From positions 1-40,812 of the forward strand of contig CALXXU010000016.1 in assembly GCA_944392765.1 (NCBI GenBank): a stretch of DNA of 40,812 nucleotides, in the 5' to 3' direction. The DNA comes from an uncultured Anaerobiospirillum sp. Lineage in GTDB: Bacteria > Pseudomonadota > Gammaproteobacteria > Enterobacterales > Succinivibrionaceae. Numbering within the stretch: the stretch's first letter is position 1; each line of letters begins with the position of its first letter. Below the pieces are notes generated by a model, which was not told where the DNA came from, made no database searches, and worked only from the letters and a program-made list of their open reading frames with translations. A program made the translations under genes and the position numbers. Below, piece after piece: positions 33,183 through 40,812 of this stretch.

Positions 33183-33965
33183 TAAAAAATCCGGCACCAC
33201 CGCAAGAGTAACAAGCTACCCTTGGCTGCACCGCTCCTTATTCAATCACATTAAGAGCTAAGCGGCCCGCCTGCCGTAACCCTGGCTAATTAAAGCCGTC
33301 ACGCGGCGTGCATGCTTAGTCTGCACAAATCTGAGTCAATTGTCGGTTATGGCACGCCCCATTTCAAGAATGGGGCAAAGTAAGCCCAGGATCATGGCCT
33401 CAATGCACCAAAATTGATCTTATTGCCCCAGCGCCCGCCCAATCATGCTCATGCTTGCCCCAATTATGGTGCTTACCTGCACCTGCACAAAGCAAAAGCC
33501 TGGCCCTGATCCCTCTGACGGCGCAGGTACTGCGCCCTGATAGCGCCAGTGCACGAGGGACCACCCCTCTCCCTCTGCCACCCTGGTCTTTAGATGGTCA
33601 ACCACCCGCTCAAGAGACATTGCGCAGCCGTGCGCTCGGGGCCGTGCGGCCAGTACCGGTGACGCTAAATCTGATGGAGCAGCGGTTTAGAGCGGATGCT
33701 TAATGAGAATTTGTGCGCAAAAGGGCCTGCGCTAAGCAAGGGCTAAGAAAATGCCCGTAAGATGCAAACCATAGCATCGCACCAAAGCTCTTTTCGCGAT
33801 AAGGCTTGTGGTGCAGCGACAAGATGCGCGCGTGAGCTTGCCGCTATTGCTGAACGATTGGACATAGATTTTTCTTTTGTGAGTCTATCTGGGCCACTGC
33901 CCCATTGAGGGGGCCTACCCCGATTAAATGGGCCCACGCCCAATTTTGCACCCATAGAGGCGGAT
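33183..33965. other. Divergent gap between peptide-binding protein and degQ-like gene
   Basis: A 783-bp gap between divergently read genes. It has one clear hairpin, GCCCCATT/AATGGGGC (33356-33376), and repeated GGGCC/GCCCC patches just before the protease gene (33895-33945). I found no convincing -35/-10 pair and no gene. Confidence 0.4.
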
Positions 33966-35348
33966 ATGAAGTTAAAACTTTCTGCAGCAGCTCTGGCTTT
34001 AGCCGGCATCACCTTAATGGCAAGCATGAGCACTCCAACCTATGCCGCTGATGCCCGCCCTTTAATTAGCGCGTTAGAAAACTCTCAAGGCGAGCCGTCC
34101 TTAGCACCAATGCTCAAAGAGGTCATTCCGGCAGTCGTCAATATCTCGGTTAAGGGCACCAAGAAAGTAAGCCCAATGCTCCAAATTCCTGAGGAGTTCC
34201 GCTTTATGTTCCCGCAGTTAAACCGCGAACGTCAGCGTGAATTCCGCGCCTTAGGCTCGGGTGTCATTATCGACGCCAAGGAAGGCTATATCGTCACTAA
34301 CTGCCACGTGGTCGCCGATGCCAACGAAATTCGCATCGCCTTATCCGATGGCCGTGAGTTCGACGCCACTAAGGTGGGCGAAGATGAGCACACCGACTTA
34401 GCCTTATTAAAGCTCGAGAATCCTGAGGACTTAGTGGAATTACCAATGATGTCCGATACCTCCGAGCTTGAGGTCGGCGATTTTGTGGTCGCAATTGGTA
34501 ACCCATTTGGCTTAGGCCAGACCGTAACCTCCGGTATTATCTCGGCCTTAGGTCGTACTGGCCTTAATATCGAGAATCTCGAGAACTTCATCCAGACTGA
34601 CGCGGCGATCAACTCCGGCAACTCCGGTGGCGCTTTAGTGAACCTGCGCGGTGAGCTCGTGGGTATCAATACCGCGATCTTAGGACCTAACGGCGGCAAT
34701 ATCGGTATTGGCTTTGCCATCCCAGTTGATATGGTCAAGACCGTGGTCTATCAGTTAAAGGAGTTTGGTGAAGTCCACCGTGGCACCTTAGGCGTCGCTG
34801 GTACCGAGCTGAACCCAGATTTAGCCGAAAGCTTTGACTATAAGGGCAATAGCGGTGCCTTCGTCAACGAAGTAATAGAAGGCGGTGCGGCTGATAAGGC
34901 TGGCGTTAAGGCCGGTGATATCATCACCTCGGTCAATGGCAAGCCGATTAAATCCTTTGCTGATCTGCGCGTTAAGATCGCCACCTTAGGGGCCGACGCT
35001 AAGATTAGGCTTGGTATCTTCCGTGATGGTGAAGAGCTAACCTTAGACGTCACCTTGCAAGAGCCAGATGAAATCTCGGGCTCGGATGCAGGTCAACTCT
35101 CAGCGATCTTTGATGGCGCGACCTTAGCTAACCACGATGGCGGCGGCGTTGAGGTCACCGATGTAGCTTCGCGCTCCAATGCCTATAGATTTGGCTTCCG
35201 TAAGGGCGACGTCATCACCACGATCAACCGCGATCAGATTAAGGGCCTGTCCGACTTAAAGAACAAGCTCAGCAAGGCTAAGGATAAGGTCTTAGCCTTA
35301 CGCATCGAGCGTGGTGACAATGTCTTATATGTCACTATTCGCAATTAA
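33966..35348 (+). CDS. degQ: Periplasmic serine protease, DegQ/DegP type
   Basis: A 460-residue HtrA protease and chaperone for misfolded envelope proteins. A Sec signal peptide (1-27, ending TPTYA) precedes a trypsin-like domain with the triad His in NCHVV (about 113), Asp in HTDLALLK (about 143) and Ser in GNSGGAL (about 219), then two PDZ domains (about 265-355 and 375-460). The short LA loop region resembles DegQ more than DegP. ATG 33966 follows GAGGCGG. The degS-like gene comes next on the same strand, as in enterobacteria. Confidence 0.92.
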   Translation: MKLKLSAAALALAGITLMASMSTPTYAADARPLISALENSQGEPSLAPMLKEVIPAVVNISVKGTKKVSPMLQIPEEFRFMFPQLNRERQREFRALGSGVIIDAKEGYIVTNCHVVADANEIRIALSDGREFDATKVGEDEHTDLALLKLENPEDLVELPMMSDTSELEVGDFVVAIGNPFGLGQTVTSGIISALGRTGLNIENLENFIQTDAAINSGNSGGALVNLRGELVGINTAILGPNGGNIGIGFAIPVDMVKTVVYQLKEFGEVHRGTLGVAGTELNPDLAESFDYKGNSGAFVNEVIEGGAADKAGVKAGDIITSVNGKPIKSFADLRVKIATLGADAKIRLGIFRDGEELTLDVTLQEPDEISGSDAGQLSAIFDGATLANHDGGGVEVTDVASRSNAYRFGFRKGDVITTINRDQIKGLSDLKNKLSKAKDKVLALRIERGDNVLYVTIRN

Positions 35349-35654
35349 CCTAAACCAACTAAAGGCCGCGCTCTAAAGCGGTCATTATCAGCCAAGCTCG
35401 GGGCAGGAAACTGCTCCGAGCTTCATTGCTTTCGGCCTAGAGCATGCTTAGGCAGCAGTCTGATATTGCTCTTTTCGCACCTAAAGCCGGCTTGAGCTTC
35501 GGCCTAAAGCAGGCTTGAGCTTCGGCCTAAAGCTTGCTCCGGCCCCAGGCGGCAAAATGTGGCCGTGGCCTAGAGCCGAGCGCTTTTGCTGTTACAATGA
35601 ATTAGCTTTTCTTTTTTTTTTCTTGGTTCCTAACTGCTTGAGGGCAGGTAACCT
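35349..35654. other. degQ-degS gap with a 23-bp tandem duplication
   Basis: A 306-bp gap. A 22-23-bp unit (GGCTTGAGCTTCGGCCTAAAGC) occurs twice in tandem at 35489-35533, with degenerate relatives on both sides. TACAAT (35593-35598) followed by a T-rich stretch could be a degS -10 box, but no -35 box is evident. Confidence 0.45.
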
Positions 35655-36770
35655 ATGCAGCTGAATTTGATCAGACGCCCCTGGGTCCGGTTTTTTGCCC
35701 TCCCAGTAGTGCTAGGACTTATCGTCGCGGGCGTCACCTTAGCGCTCAATCCTGAGCTGGGGGCACGTTTTGCCGCTCAGATCTACAATTCCAACAAAGA
35801 TGTGCAAGGCTATGCCTTTGCCGTGGCGCGCTCGTCCCCTAGTGTCGTCAACATCTACGTTTCACGCTTAAACAGCGACTACACTGGGATCGCCAACGAT
35901 CGCGGTGAGATCACCAATTCTGCCTCCGGTGTCATTATGAGCACCGATGGCTATATCCTCACCAATTACCACGTCATTCCTTCGCTCTCGGAGCCTAATA
36001 AGGCGGTGTGGGTTCAGACCACCGATGGCATTATTCGCCAAGCCTTTATCGTCGGCTACGACCGGCGCACCGATCTGGCGGTACTCAAGATTCAGGCACA
36101 GCACTTAACCCCGATTCCGATCAACCCCAACTACGTCCCGCATGTAGGCGATATTGTTCTGGCGATCGGCAATCCTAATAACCTAGGTCAGACCGTAACC
36201 CACGGTATTATCTCGGCGACGGCGCGCACCGGCTCGGGCCTTTTGACCCGCGAACGCATGAATATCCGCGAGGGTTTACAGGATTTAATTCAGACCGACG
36301 CGCCGATTAACGCCGGTAACTCCGGCGGCGCCTTGGTCAACACCAATGGCGAATTGGTCGGTATCAATACCGCCTCCTTTGATATGGCGCGCGTGAGCAC
36401 CTACGGTATTGGCTTTGCCATTCCGACCAAGCTGGCGGTCTATGTGATGAAGGAGATCTTGCGCCACGGGCGAGTCATTCGCGGCTATCTGGGCATCAGC
36501 GATGAGAACTCGCAATTTATTGCGGATCATTCGGTCCAAGGCGTAATGGTGCGCTATATCGACCCCGCAGGACCAGCGGCGATGGCCAATATTCAGCTGG
36601 GCGACATCATTGTTAAGGTCAATAACATTCAGATCAACAATGTGCGCGAGTTAATCGAGGTGATCTCCAGCACCCGTCCAGGCACGGTCTTAAACCTGAC
36701 GGTCAAACGCGGCGAGCAATACTTAATCGCGCCGGTCACCTTGGCCGAAGACCGCCCGAATATCGATTAG
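35655..36770 (+). CDS. degS: Membrane-anchored serine protease DegS (sigma-E stress sensor type)
   Basis: A 371-residue HtrA protease anchored by one N-terminal transmembrane helix (about 12-32). DegS cuts the anti-sigma factor RseA when its PDZ domain binds misfolded porins. Triad: His in TNYHVI (about 106), Asp in RRTDLAVLK (about 137), Ser in NAGNSGGAL (about 219). It has a single PDZ domain (about 270-360), which distinguishes it from the preceding DegQ-like gene. The start has an AGGTAAC-type site. Identification rests on architecture and gene order. Confidence 0.88.
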   Translation: MQLNLIRRPWVRFFALPVVLGLIVAGVTLALNPELGARFAAQIYNSNKDVQGYAFAVARSSPSVVNIYVSRLNSDYTGIANDRGEITNSASGVIMSTDGYILTNYHVIPSLSEPNKAVWVQTTDGIIRQAFIVGYDRRTDLAVLKIQAQHLTPIPINPNYVPHVGDIVLAIGNPNNLGQTVTHGIISATARTGSGLLTRERMNIREGLQDLIQTDAPINAGNSGGALVNTNGELVGINTASFDMARVSTYGIGFAIPTKLAVYVMKEILRHGRVIRGYLGISDENSQFIADHSVQGVMVRYIDPAGPAAMANIQLGDIIVKVNNIQINNVRELIEVISSTRPGTVLNLTVKRGEQYLIAPVTLAEDRPNID

Positions 36771-36840
36771 CACTCAGCTTAGCGCTCAATCACTTTGCGC
36801 TGCGCTGCTGGGCGCGCCGCGCCCTTCAGCTGCGTCTATT

Positions 36841-37170
36841 CTAATCTGCCCCTAAGCGCTTGAGGGCTTGTGCGGCATTTTGGCACTGCTCCTTCAAGTC
36901 CGCTTGCAGTGCCTTAAGCTCAGCTTTTTGCGCGCGCGTCTCGTGCTGCAACTGCTCCATATCAGCCTGAGTCTGGAGCAATTTGGCCTGATCTGCTGCG
37001 CTCAACAGCGCGTCTGCTCCTTGCTCTAAGGCCAAGAGCTTGCGTCCCTGCGCGAGCTTTGCTTCGATCTCGCGCTCCATGGTCGCAAGCTGTTCGAGCA
37101 TAGCGTCAATCTGCGCTAAGCCCTCTTGGGCAGAGTGGAGGATAGCGTGCAGTTCCTCATGATCGCTCAT
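36841..37170 (-). CDS. Small coiled-coil protein of unknown function
   Basis: A 109-residue soluble protein, nearly all predicted helix with heptad-like spacing of Leu/Ala (for example LATMEREIEAKLAQ and MEQLQHETRAQKAEL), with no signal peptide, membrane segment or Cys cluster. The ATG is preceded by AAGGA at 6 bases, and the frame is not a shadow of another gene. I do not recognise the family. In enterobacteria the coiled-coil ZapG (YhcB) neighbours degQ, but that protein has a membrane anchor which is missing here. It lies 49 bases upstream of, and could be cotranscribed after, the binding-protein gene at 37220, counting on the minus strand. Confidence 0.65.
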   Translation of the reverse strand: MSDHEELHAILHSAQEGLAQIDAMLEQLATMEREIEAKLAQGRKLLALEQGADALLSAADQAKLLQTQADMEQLQHETRAQKAELKALQADLKEQCQNAAQALKRLGAD

Positions 37171-37219
37171 AGCATGTCCTTAAGCCCGGTGGGCGCTCAC
37201 TTACACGGGGAGCCGCTCG

Positions 37220-38164
37220 CTATAAATTTTGCGGCTTGTCGTGCTCTTGACCTGGAACCGGTTCGATCTCAGGCACGGAGTGTGGGCCCTGCATGGGCTC
37301 GGCAAAGGTCTTGAGGTAGGTTTTGATGATACGGCGGTACTCGCCGCTATCGATCAGGCGCATTAAACCGTCGTTAAAGGACTTGACCAAGGCCTTGCTC
37401 TCGCTTTTTGGGGCCACAAAGTGGAAGCTTTCGCACTCGCGATCGACCGGCAAACGAGCGATTGCTACGGTCAGGCCCGGATAGAGCCCGGTCGATACTT
37501 GGTAGGCCGCAACTGGGTAATCGTCGATGCAAAAATCACTTTGCCCCATATGTACCGAGAGCATCGTCTCAAAGGAGGTGCTCAAGCTATTAATGGTAAG
37601 ATCCAATTCCTGTTGATGCTCTAAGGCAAAGTTTTCGCCCACGGAGCCGCGCTTGACGGCTACGGTCTTGCCCTTTAAATCATCTAAGGTCTTGATCCCA
37701 CTCAAATCCGAGGCGACTACCGCTTCCGTTGCAGCAAAGTAGCTCTGCGAGAAATCCAAATAATGCGAGCGCTTGACGGTAAAGCTGATACCGGCCATAG
37801 CGCCATCCGCTTGCTTGGTCTTAAGCTTATTGAAGATATCCGAAAAGTTTACGGCGCAGATGCGGATCGTCATGCCTTCTTGCTTGGCCCAGGCCTTGAG
37901 CAAATCGACATCAATGCCCTTGAGTTCACCTTCTTCGTTGACATAGCTAAACGGCTCGTAGCCTCGGTCGGTCACAAAGTTGAACACACGCTCGCGCGTC
38001 CGGCCGTTATGGTTAGTCCAGCACACTTCATTGCTGTTATTTAAGGCGCCTGGCGCAGCCACATTGGCCGCGCGCGCCGGAACTACCGACAATGCCCCTA
38101 AAGTCAGCGCCACCATCAGGCCATAAAGCCAAGTCTTTGTACTACCCCAATGAAGTAATGCCAT
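37220..38164 (-). CDS. Amino-acid-type ABC transporter substrate-binding protein
   Basis: A periplasmic SBP_bac_3 protein of 314 residues. A signal peptide (1-32, ending VPARA) precedes the two-lobe domain, with GYEPFSYVNEEGELKGIDVDL, a ligand-binding block written here as separate pieces GYEPFSYV and GIDVDLLKA, then DGAMAGISFT, LKGKTVAVKRGS and the closing region LMRLIDSGEYRRI. ATG 38164 follows GAGGAG. Two Cys near the N-terminus and in SDFCIDDYP may form disulfides. It has no permease neighbours. The substrate is unknown, probably a polar amino acid or related compound. Confidence 0.88.
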   Translation of the reverse strand: MALLHWGSTKTWLYGLMVALTLGALSVVPARAANVAAPGALNNSNEVCWTNHNGRTRERVFNFVTDRGYEPFSYVNEEGELKGIDVDLLKAWAKQEGMTIRICAVNFSDIFNKLKTKQADGAMAGISFTVKRSHYLDFSQSYFAATEAVVASDLSGIKTLDDLKGKTVAVKRGSVGENFALEHQQELDLTINSLSTSFETMLSVHMGQSDFCIDDYPVAAYQVSTGLYPGLTVAIARLPVDRECESFHFVAPKSESKALVKSFNDGLMRLIDSGEYRRIIKTYLKTFAEPMQGPHSVPEIEPVPGQEHDKPQNL

Positions 38165-38360
38165 TGTTGGAGTCTCCTCAAACCATTACCTATTTTCCGC
38201 GCCCCGCTAGCTAAGCCGCACGCGCCCTCTCGGCGTCCCGCGCCACCTTTGCAAAAGTTAGGCTAGCTTACGGCGCAATTTCAGCACGCAGGGCCGAGCC
38301 CAGCAGACTTACCTTAGCTACAGGCAGAGCCTGGCCCCAGCGCATTTTAGCCGAAGTGCG

Positions 38361-39806
38361 CTAGTTACCGCGCGAACTGCATGATTTCACTAAATCAATC
38401 GGAGTTACAACCTCCGCATTATGAAAGAGATTAAGCCCATAAGTAAAGGCAACACGGGAGGCTTTACGTAAAGCCAACTCGCCATCCTGGGCGCTGGACT
38501 TAGCGGTACCGCTGATGTTCTTGACCAAAACCACTAAGATGTAGGGCTTACCCTCATAGTTGATATAGGCCATATCATTGACCGCAATGCGCTTGCCTGC
38601 TTCATTGAGGCCACCAGTGCCGGTCTTATCGAAGATGCGCAAGCTCTTAAAGAGCTCCTGCTCTTGCTCGTTGGACACTGCCAGCTCACTTAGAGCGCGA
38701 TTAATTCCCCGTTGAATGCGATCAGCACCGGTAGGCGCGAAGAGCATCGTATCATCTAAGAAGCGGTGCAGCTGGATTGGCAGCTTAGTATCGTTGAGAT
38801 AGACGGCATAGCTTTGGGCGAGAGCATAAGGCGAGGCACTGTTTTCGTAACAACGCGCCGGATCTTGGGCCATCTGAGCTTCCGTGTACTTAAACTTAAG
38901 TCCGGTCACACCCTTGTCGTGCCAAAACTTCTCTAACTTATCAATGCCCCCTAAATAGTAATTAATGAGGATGTCACAGGCATTGTTATCAGATTCACGC
39001 ACGGCGTAATAGATCAGATCGCCTAAGCAGATCTTAATCTTGTTCGGATGGTGGCCCAGGGCAGGGATGCTAGCACCGGCCGGAATTATATGGGGGCCTT
39101 GATTTAAATGCTGTAAGTACAAATCGCCCCACCTATGATAGGACTCACTCTCAGCTGTGCCCTCTTGGCACGCTTGGCCATAAGCAGAAAGCAAGGCGTT
39201 AATCGCTGGGGAAATATGGCCCCCCGGCTCGCAAGTATTGACCCTAAAATTCCGCCGTTCGAGCTCATCGTACATCGGGCTATAGGTATCAGGATCTAAA
39301 TCTGAGAGCTTAACGGAGATCGTAGAGCGCAGGCGCTCGCCTCGTTCGACCATCCGCGACAGCACGGCATAGGCCACATGAAATTTCATGATCGACATCA
39401 GAGGGAAGCGCTCGCTACTATAGAGCATCATAATGCCGTCTTGATTGAGCAGAGCTACTCCCACCTCACCAAGATGCATTTGCTCAATAGTGGTAATCGA
39501 GGACAGAACACTCTCGGCACTACGTCGATCAGAGACATAGAAGCGCTCGGCCGGATCGACCTGAGCATGTTCCATCACACTGAGAATTTGCGCATCGTGA
39601 GACAGATCAAAGTGGTGAGCCAGTTGCGTCAGCTCAAAACTGGTAACCGGAGCTACCTTGTCGACTAAGGGCTTAAAAACAGCAACCTGAGATGGCGCCT
39701 GAGGTGCTGGGTTCGCAGCAGGCTCTACCGCTTGAGCACTAGTCCCCACAACAGCGGCCACTAACCCCCACCACAGCACTTGGGGTAACGTCTTAAATCG
39801 TTTCAT
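38361..39806 (-). CDS. Class A beta-lactamase-like serine hydrolase (PER/CfxA-like subclass) with a large insert
   Basis: A 481-residue exported protein; class A enzymes have about 290. Signal peptide 1-26 (ending TSAQA). Active-site motifs are SIMK (S138, K141), SDN (272-274), the omega-loop region YTEAQMAQD (Glu about 309) and KTG (394-396). SDNNACDIL and the TEAQM block are typical of the PER/CfxA (A2) group. There are about 85 extra residues before the catalytic domain and an insert of about 70 residues (183-258) between SxxK and SDN. The start at 39806 fits GGAGG and the signal peptide. It hydrolyses penicillins or cephalosporins if active; the insert makes substrate range uncertain. Confidence 0.85.
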   Translation of the reverse strand: MKRFKTLPQVLWWGLVAAVVGTSAQAVEPAANPAPQAPSQVAVFKPLVDKVAPVTSFELTQLAHHFDLSHDAQILSVMEHAQVDPAERFYVSDRRSAESVLSSITTIEQMHLGEVGVALLNQDGIMMLYSSERFPLMSIMKFHVAYAVLSRMVERGERLRSTISVKLSDLDPDTYSPMYDELERRNFRVNTCEPGGHISPAINALLSAYGQACQEGTAESESYHRWGDLYLQHLNQGPHIIPAGASIPALGHHPNKIKICLGDLIYYAVRESDNNACDILINYYLGGIDKLEKFWHDKGVTGLKFKYTEAQMAQDPARCYENSASPYALAQSYAVYLNDTKLPIQLHRFLDDTMLFAPTGADRIQRGINRALSELAVSNEQEQELFKSLRIFDKTGTGGLNEAGKRIAVNDMAYINYEGKPYILVVLVKNISGTAKSSAQDGELALRKASRVAFTYGLNLFHNAEVVTPIDLVKSCSSRGN

Positions 39807-39839
39807 AGAGGCCACCTCCACACTAACCACATTTTATTT

Positions 39840-39868
39840 AGCATAGGCTTTCACTACCCCTGCTGCAA
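39840..39868 (-). promoter_or_regulatory. Candidate promoter of the beta-lactamase gene
   Basis: TTGCAG (39868-39863) and TATGCT (39845-39840) on the minus strand with a 17-base spacer, four of six consensus matches each. It lies about 35 bases before the start codon. Confidence 0.4.
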
Positions 39869-39999
39869 GCAATTTTTGCAATTTTTTGGGGCAAAAATAA
39901 GCCAAAAGCGAGCATAACACCGCGCTAGAGCGCAAGCAATGGCAGGTTTAAGCTTCAAACCCACAAAATTAAGTGGAGGCAAGAAAAAGAAAGGCGGGA

Positions 40000-40384
<385 letters not shown>

Positions 40385-40390
40385 GCACGG

Positions 40391-40418
40391 ATTATAGCAC
40401 ACCCCACCCCGATGCCAA
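40391..40418 (-). promoter_or_regulatory. rnpB promoter
   Basis: TTGGCA (40418-40413), 16 bases, then a perfect TATAAT (40396-40391), placed 6-7 bases before the inferred RNA 5' end. Confidence 0.7.
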
Positions 40419-40812
40419 GGCCGAAAAATGCGTAATCTCCACCTTTATGCGCCCCCAGCACCGTCTCCTGCAGCCCCAAGTCCAGCTAAAAGGCTGCTGT
40501 CACCGAAATTGCAGCTTCGCACTAAGACGCGTACCGTGAACGCGGCTTGATCAAATCGCACCGCATCGGCGACCGTGCCCTCTGTTAAGGCCGGTACCGA
40601 GCTTAGGCGCAAGTCAGCACGCAAGGTGCCTGAGCCTATCACCAAGTTAGCCTGACTCGCCCCAAGGGCGGCGGCGGTGGATGGGATAGCTGTAATTGAA
40701 GCTGGTCACAAGAGGCGCGCCGGGAGCGCGGCTGGTGCGAGGCGCACGGAACTTGCGGCCGCGCCCCCTGTTAAGGCCGGTACCGAGCTTAGGCGCAAGT
40801 CAGCACGCAAGG
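40419..40812. other. Gap upstream of rnpB with a 45-bp direct repeat
   Basis: No gene is recognised. A 45-bp sequence at 40582-40626 recurs exactly at 40768-40812, where the window ends, so the second copy may be longer. A relative of the G-rich repeat lies between them (about 40665-40685). Confidence 0.6.

Noticed and set aside
33420-33703. Short reading frames in the gap before the degQ-like gene
   Set aside because: Overlap on both strands, have unusual composition and no ribosome-binding sites.

Overview
The window is the division and cell-wall (dcw) cluster of a DAP-type Gram-negative bacterium, almost certainly a gammaproteobacterium. This rests on the dcw gene order, a degQ-like/degS-like protease pair, a type-A RNase P RNA and a MurE with the DNPR motif that selects meso-diaminopimelate. 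The family is less certain. A host-associated lineage such as Succinivibrionaceae would fit the GC-rich core genes, the alanine-rich tails and the missing mraZ and ddl, but I cannot prove it.

Layout. Positions 1-2478 hold an AT-rich IS5-family element, cut by the left window edge and itself split by a complete IS4-family element (about 345-2158). From 9621 down to 2515 on the minus strand lies the most unusual part: five consecutive genes for divergent FtsZ-like proteins, called here Z2 to Z6, carrying six FtsZ domains. The IS5 element cuts off a further gene start after Z6. Upstream, still on the minus strand, come canonical ftsZ, ftsA, ftsQ, murC, murG, ftsW, murD, mraY, murF, murE, ftsI, ftsL and rsmH, read from a good sigma70-type promoter near 30800. 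Then follow a dipeptide-type binding protein (minus), a DegQ-like and a DegS-like protease (plus), a small coiled-coil protein, an amino-acid-type binding protein, a class A beta-lactamase and rnpB (all minus).

How the genes fit together. The dcw genes make and flip lipid II precursors (MurC-F, MraY, MurG) and build the divisome (FtsZ, A, Q, L, I, W). The FtsZ paralogues clearly descend from the neighbouring ftsZ. Z4 keeps its extreme C-terminal FtsA-binding-type peptide, and Z2 and Z3 share 105 identical bases. They have lost different halves of the GTPase site. Z4 keeps the catalytic T7 loop but not the GTP-binding signature. Z6 keeps the GTP-binding loops but not the T7 loop. Z2 is a fusion of FtsZ, a winged-helix-like segment and a second FtsZ, and its middle segment resembles the DNA-binding gamma domain of FtsK. 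I infer a set of accessory, partly inactive FtsZ subunits that could copolymerise with, cap or position the Z-ring, one of them possibly touching DNA.

Other oddities are low-complexity tails or extensions on MurE, MurD, FtsQ and FtsL, different short tandem repeats in most dcw intergenic gaps, and a G-rich 28-bp repeat present on both sides of the dcw block.
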